DNA from: Halomonas sp. LR3S48
GTDB lineage: Bacteria > Pseudomonadota > Gammaproteobacteria > Pseudomonadales > Halomonadaceae
Length of the DNA stretch: 64,000 bases
NCBI RefSeq assembly: GCF_025725665.1
Contig: NZ_CP107009.1
Span: 4,278,001-4,342,000 of the forward strand
Direction: 5' to 3'
Within the stretch, counting starts at the first letter, position 1. Each line of letters starts with the position of its first letter. The notes below the pieces were generated by a model that saw only the letters and a program-made list of their open reading frames with translations, made no database searches and was not told where the DNA came from. Below are positions 60,133-64,000 of this stretch, piece by piece. The position numbers and the translations under genes are program-made.

Positions 60133-61095
60133 ATGGCCGTATTCACCCCGTTGAGCGACGCACAGGTCGCGGAGTTTCTCAGACGTTTCGATGTCGGCAA
60201 CCTGGTCTCCCTGGAGGGAGTCGCCGGTGGCACCGAGAACACCACCTTCTTCGTCACTACCGACCGCCGCGAGCTGGTATTGACGCTGTTCGAGCAGGGG
60301 GAGCACGAGGAGCTGCCGTTCTTCGTCGACCTGCTCGATTATCTCGACGAGCATCGCCTGCCCGTGCCGGGGCCGGTACACGATCGCGAAGGCGTCGCCC
60401 TGCACAGCCTGGCCGGCAAGCCGTCGTTGCTGTTTCCACGGCTGCCCGGTCGCCACCCGATGGCGCCCAACCGGATGCAGTGCCAGGCCCTGGGCGACGC
60501 ACTGGGGCGCATGCATAGCGTGTCCCAGCATTTTCCCGGCCATCGCCCCAACCCGCGTGATCTCAACTGGCTCGTCGCCATGCACCACAAGGTGCTGGGC
60601 TACCTCTCGCCCGAGGATCAGGCCCTGATGAAGGACGAGGTGGAGATCTACCAGGGCGTGTTCGGCGGCGCCCCCGAACTGCCCCATGGTGCGCTGCACG
60701 GCGACCTGTTTCGCGACAATACCCTGTTCGAGGGCGACCGCCTGGGGGGCATCATCGATTTCTACAACGGCTGTACCGGTGATTTGCTGTTCGATCTGGC
60801 CATCGTGATCAACGACTGGGCGTCGGGGCCCGAGGGTCAACTGGATCGCGAACGCCACGACGCCATCCTGCACGCCTACCAGGCCCGCCGGCCGCTGACC
60901 GCCGTCGAACGCGAGGTGTGGCCGACGATGCTGCGCATGACGGCACTCCGCTACTGGCTGTCGCGCCTGCTGGTGGTCTATGTGGACCCACCGGCCCATG
61001 ACCTGACGCCCCACGACCCGGCGCAGTTCCATACCATTCTCACGGCACGCCTGAAACATGGCGCTTTGCCCCTGCCCGAAGCGAGCAACACATGA
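60133..61095 (+). CDS. thrB: Homoserine kinase, APH-fold type
   Basis: The 320-residue protein opens MAVFTPLSDAQVAEFLRRFD and shows the aminoglycoside-phosphotransferase-like catalytic segment LHGDLFRDNTLF (near residue 195) and metal-binding GIIDFYNGC. This is the ThrB type found in Pseudomonas, unrelated to the GHMP kinase ThrB of E. coli. It phosphorylates homoserine in threonine synthesis. The ATG at 60133 follows GGGCGAGAGA; a TACAAT hexamer at 60097-60102 may be its -10. Its end overlaps speA by 4 bp. Confidence 0.9.
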   Translation: MAVFTPLSDAQVAEFLRRFDVGNLVSLEGVAGGTENTTFFVTTDRRELVLTLFEQGEHEELPFFVDLLDYLDEHRLPVPGPVHDREGVALHSLAGKPSLLFPRLPGRHPMAPNRMQCQALGDALGRMHSVSQHFPGHRPNPRDLNWLVAMHHKVLGYLSPEDQALMKDEVEIYQGVFGGAPELPHGALHGDLFRDNTLFEGDRLGGIIDFYNGCTGDLLFDLAIVINDWASGPEGQLDRERHDAILHAYQARRPLTAVEREVWPTMLRMTALRYWLSRLLVVYVDPPAHDLTPHDPAQFHTILTARLKHGALPLPEASNT

Positions 61096-63014
61096 GCCTA
61101 TCCATGGGAGCTGCCTCCGGCCCTGCCCAGCAGGCGCGCCGTACCTGGAACATCGACCAGTGGGGCAGTGGCTATTTCGACGTCGACGACAGCGGTCATG
61201 CGCTGGTGCGCCCGCTCGGCAGCGAGGCCGAAGGTCCGGCCTTGCCGCTGGCCCCGCTGGTGGATCAGCTGCGCGAGGCCGGTTTGCGCCTGCCAGTACT
61301 GGTCCGTTTCAGCGATATTCTGCACGACCGCGTCGAACAGCTGTGCGAGGCCTTCGACCTGGCCATGAGCGAGGAGGAGTACATCGGCGGCTACACCGCC
61401 GTGTACCCGATCAAGGTGAATCAGCAGCGCCGCGTGGTCGAAGAGATCCTCGCCACCCGCGAGCGCGGCCACGGCCGGGTCGGCCTCGAGGCCGGCAGCA
61501 AGCCAGAGCTGCTGGCGGTGCTGGCACTCTCCGCCGACGGCCCCTCGCTGATCGTATGCAACGGCTACAAGGACCGCGAGTACATTCGCCTGGCGCTGAT
61601 GGGCGAGAAACTCGGCCACCGCGTTTATCTGGTGGTGGAAAAGTTCTCCGAACTGCCGCTGATTCTCGAGGAAGCCCAGAACCTCGGTGTTACCCCGCGC
61701 ATCGGCCTGCGTGCCCGCCTGGCCTCGGTGGGCATGGGCAAGTGGCAGGATACAGGCGGTGAAAAGTCCAAGTTCGGGCTCACCGCCAGCCAGATGCTGG
61801 CTGTGGTGGAGCGCCTGCGCGAAGCCGATTCACTGGCCAGCCTGCAGCTGGTGCATTTCCACCTGGGCTCTCAGATCGCCAATATTCGCGACATCCAGGT
61901 CGGCCTGCGCGAGTGTGCGCGCTTCTACCAGAGCCTGCTGGCGCTGGGAGCACCGATCGACACCGTCGATGTCGGCGGTGGTCTGGGCATCGATTACGAA
62001 GGCACCCGTTCGCGCAGCTTCTGCTCGATCAACTACTCCATGCGCGAGTATGCCCGTAACGTTGTCAGCGCCTTCGCCCAGGCCTGCAATGAGGCAGAGA
62101 TCCCCCATCCACATCTGATCAGCGAGTCCGGCCGCGCCCTCACCGCACACCATGCGGTGCTGATCGCCAATGTGATCGGCGAGGAGCGGGTCAACGACGA
62201 GGCGCCTGCGCGCCTGGCCGAGGACGACCCGCAGCTGGACGAACTGTGGCGCGTGCACGATCTGCTGGGCAACTCGGTGGAACCGCGCGAGCTGGTGGAG
62301 GCCTGGCACGACCTGCTGCAGGCAATGAGCGAGATGCACGACCGCTTTCTCATGGGGCTCGCCGACATCACCGTTCGCGCCGAGTCGGAAGGGGTCTACT
62401 TCGCCGCCTGTGCCCGCCTGCGCGAGAAACTCGACAGCCGCAATCGCGCCCACCGCGAGATCATCGACGAGCTGGCCGAGAAGCTAGCCGACAAGTTGTT
62501 CGTCAACTTCTCGCTGTTCCAGTCGGTGCCCGACGTCTGGGGCATCGACCAGATCTTCCCGGTACTGCCGCTGACCGGACTCAACCGCGAGCCCACCCGC
62601 CGTGGCGTGATCCAGGACATTACCTGCGACAGCGATGGCCGCATCGACGGCTATGTCGACGGCCAGGGTGTGGAGACCACCCTGCCACTGCCCGAATGGC
62701 GCGAAGACGAGGAGCGCCTGCTGGGCTTCTTCCTGGTCGGCGCCTATCAGGAGATCCTCGGCGACCTGCACAACCTGTTCGGCGACACCGACTCGGTCGA
62801 CGCCGCCCTGGACGAGAACGGCGACTGGGTGCTCAGCCACGCCCAGCAAGGCGACCGCGTCTCCGACGTGCTCGCCTACGTCAACTTCGATGCCAAGGTG
62901 CTGCGTGACCGCCTGGCCGGACAGCTGCAGGAGAGCGGCCTATCCGCCGAGGAGCAGGAGCAGTTCCTCGACGATCTCTCCGCCGGCCTGCAGGGATACA
63001 CCTACCTGGAGTGA
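61092..63014 (+). CDS. speA: Biosynthetic arginine decarboxylase
   Basis: The 640-residue protein is a fold-III PLP decarboxylase: PLP-lysine in YPIKVNQQRRVVEE near residue 105, HFHLGSQIANIRD near 260, GGGLGIDYEGT near 300, and the C-terminal substrate segment DVWGIDQIFPVLPL. Length matches SpeA (about 630-660). It converts arginine to agmatine for polyamine synthesis. Its ATGA overlaps the thrB stop, so the two genes are translationally coupled, which joins unrelated pathways. A strong hairpin follows. Confidence 0.96.
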   Translation: MSLSMGAASGPAQQARRTWNIDQWGSGYFDVDDSGHALVRPLGSEAEGPALPLAPLVDQLREAGLRLPVLVRFSDILHDRVEQLCEAFDLAMSEEEYIGGYTAVYPIKVNQQRRVVEEILATRERGHGRVGLEAGSKPELLAVLALSADGPSLIVCNGYKDREYIRLALMGEKLGHRVYLVVEKFSELPLILEEAQNLGVTPRIGLRARLASVGMGKWQDTGGEKSKFGLTASQMLAVVERLREADSLASLQLVHFHLGSQIANIRDIQVGLRECARFYQSLLALGAPIDTVDVGGGLGIDYEGTRSRSFCSINYSMREYARNVVSAFAQACNEAEIPHPHLISESGRALTAHHAVLIANVIGEERVNDEAPARLAEDDPQLDELWRVHDLLGNSVEPRELVEAWHDLLQAMSEMHDRFLMGLADITVRAESEGVYFAACARLREKLDSRNRAHREIIDELAEKLADKLFVNFSLFQSVPDVWGIDQIFPVLPLTGLNREPTRRGVIQDITCDSDGRIDGYVDGQGVETTLPLPEWREDEERLLGFFLVGAYQEILGDLHNLFGDTDSVDAALDENGDWVLSHAQQGDRVSDVLAYVNFDAKVLRDRLAGQLQESGLSAEEQEQFLDDLSAGLQGYTYLE

Positions 63015-63038
63015 TCGGCCTCCCGCTGCCTCAGCAAG

Positions 63039-63070
63039 ACACCCCCTCGGCTGGCAGGCCGAGGGGGTGT
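63039..63070. terminator. Bidirectional hairpin between speA and the FAH gene
   Basis: ACACCCCCTCGGC (63039-63051) pairs perfectly with GCCGAGGGGGTGT (63058-63070), 13 bp, around TGGCAG. It lies 25 bp after the speA stop and 31 bp beyond the convergent FAH-family stop. The U-tract is weak. Confidence 0.65.
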
Positions 63071-63100
63071 TGCGTTGAGGCTGGAGATCAGCCGGGTTGC

Positions 63101-63766
63101 CTACTCCGCCACCTGCCCGCGGGCTTCCAGTCCGCCGGTCAGGGTCAGATACAGGTTCGCACCGCGCGGCAGTTCGCCTACGCCCGCTGGCGTGCCGGTC
63201 AACACCACATCGCCGGGCTCGAGGGTGAAGTGACGGCTCATCTCGGCCACCAGGGTCGGAACCGGGAACAGCATGTCGGCCCCTTCGCCATGCTGGCGCA
63301 GCTCGCCGTTGATCTGAAGTTCGAAGGTCAAGGCATTCCAGTTCGGCGCGCGATTCAGCGGCAGGAAGTCGGTCAGCGGACAGGCGCCGTCGAAGGCCTT
63401 GGCTACCTCCCAGGGCTGGCCCTTCTCCTTGAGCCGCGCCTGTACGTCGCGCAGGGTCAGGTCGAGGGCCAGGCCGATACCGACGATGGCCCGCTCGGCC
63501 TCGTCGGGTGTGGCGTGGGTCAGCCGCTCGCCGATCAGCAATGCCAGCTCGGCCTCGAAGTGTACCTCGCCGCGTGCGAATGGGGCCTGGATGGGTGCAT
63601 CGAAGCTGGCCGCGCTGGTCGCCGGTTTGATGAACAGCAGCGGCTCGGTGGGTATCGGGTTGTTCAGCTCCTTGGCGTGATCGGCGTAATTGCGACCGAC
63701 GCAGACGATCTTGCCAAGCGGATGGGAAAACGCCTGGCCATCGGTGAAACGGGGGACAAAGCGCAT
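63101..63766 (-). CDS. Fumarylacetoacetate hydrolase-family protein
   Basis: The 221-residue protein starts MRFVPRF at 63766, behind AAGGAG; the frame extends upstream without similarity. It has the FAH metal-binding core: KIVCVGRNYADHAKE, then EVHFEAELALLIG with acidic metal ligands, and the C-terminal LEPGDVVLTGTPAGVG. Members cleave acylpyruvates or decarboxylate oxaloacetate (YcgM/FAHD1-like). A YcgM-like acylpyruvase or oxaloacetate decarboxylase is likely; the precise reaction is not determinable. Confidence 0.88.
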   Translation of the reverse strand: MRFVPRFTDGQAFSHPLGKIVCVGRNYADHAKELNNPIPTEPLLFIKPATSAASFDAPIQAPFARGEVHFEAELALLIGERLTHATPDEAERAIVGIGLALDLTLRDVQARLKEKGQPWEVAKAFDGACPLTDFLPLNRAPNWNALTFELQINGELRQHGEGADMLFPVPTLVAEMSRHFTLEPGDVVLTGTPAGVGELPRGANLYLTLTGGLEARGQVAE

Positions 63767-63874
63767 GGCGGGTCTTCTCCTTCTCGTTAGGCGTCCGCAT
63801 TTCGGCGACAAGCCTAATAGTCTACCTCACCATGCGCCCTGTTCCATCCAATCGTCCGCAGCCCGACGATGAGA

Positions 63875-64000
63875 TCAACCTTCCGGCGCCCATGGCTTAT
63901 CCGGTGAATGCGCCAGGAAGCTCGGTCGACGATGCCGTGCGGCGAAGGGCTCGACACAGGCGTTGTCGCGTCGATTGTAGACGAAGAAAACGTTGCTGCG
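63875..64000 (-). CDS. Unidentified gene, C-terminal end only
   Basis: A leftward frame open from the window edge to a TGA at 63875 gives the last 41 residues, beginning RSNVFFVYNRRDNACVEPFA and ending DKPWAPEG. I do not recognise the family. It ends 108 bp before the FAH-family start on the same strand. Support for coding is its orderly aromatic/charged composition and lack of stops, which is weak over so short a length. Confidence 0.35.
   Translation of the reverse strand, partial: RSNVFFVYNRRDNACVEPFAARHRRPSFLAHSPDKPWAPEG

Overview
The window is about 64 kb of GC-rich bacterial chromosome. It most resembles a halophilic gammaproteobacterium of the Halomonadaceae (Halomonas and relatives). 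This is inferred from the TRAP and TTT carboxylate transporters, the use of FabY for fatty-acid initiation, coaD next to a YfhL-type ferredoxin, and the Pseudomonas-like order polA - DUF2782 - homoserine kinase. I see no rRNA, tRNA, CRISPR array, phage or insertion sequence. Coding is dense, almost every gene is intact, and only the genes at the two edges are cut.

Layout. 1-4.5 kb: a truncated 3-dehydroshikimate-dehydratase-like gene (minus) diverges from a tctCBA tripartite tricarboxylate-type transporter (plus), followed by a HAD phosphatase. 4.6-9.3 kb: periplasmic nitrate reductase operon napEFDABC (minus). 9.4-19.5 kb: housekeeping genes aroQ, glnE, dgkA, dacB, an EmrE-type SMR pump, a TrmB-family methyltransferase, fabY, coaD and a ferredoxin. 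19.6-24 kb: small envelope proteins, a MATE pump, an AtoE-type short-chain fatty acid transporter and a DUF1622 protein. 24-30.9 kb: a TAXI-TRAP transporter with its own DctB/DctD-type two-component system. 31-41 kb: thioesterase, I78 inhibitor, two tandem entericidin-like lipoproteins, HIT protein, a NicO metal transporter operon, dps, a PfpI/DJ-1 protein, pepD and tmcA. 41.2-47.8 kb: two consecutive DctPQM-type TRAP operons. 47.9-52 kb: an Fbp-type ferric iron ABC transporter split over three transcription units. 52.1-56.8 kb: LysR regulator, NCS2 nucleobase permease, amidohydrolase and TSUP permease. 56.8-63.8 kb: polA, DUF2782, thrB, speA and a fumarylacetoacetate-hydrolase-family gene. 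The window ends inside an unidentified gene.

Together the accessory genes describe an organism that scavenges organic acids (TTT, TAXI-TRAP, two DctPQM-TRAP systems, AtoE), iron and nucleobases, and can reduce nitrate in the periplasm.

I found no clearly new multi-gene system. The most informative signals are regulatory. (a) A textbook sigma-54 layout precedes the TAXI gene: a -24/-12 element, with two perfect palindromes centred about 110 and 143 bp upstream of the predicted start site, next to a DctD-type activator. (b) A minus-strand promoter and a U8-tailed intrinsic terminator lie about 60 nt apart just before the TrmB-family gene, suggesting a leader attenuator or small RNA. (c) PdhR/LldR-like operators precede the first TRAP operon, with a degenerate copy before the second. 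(d) Paired 19-bp-spaced repeats lie between the dehydratase and tctC.
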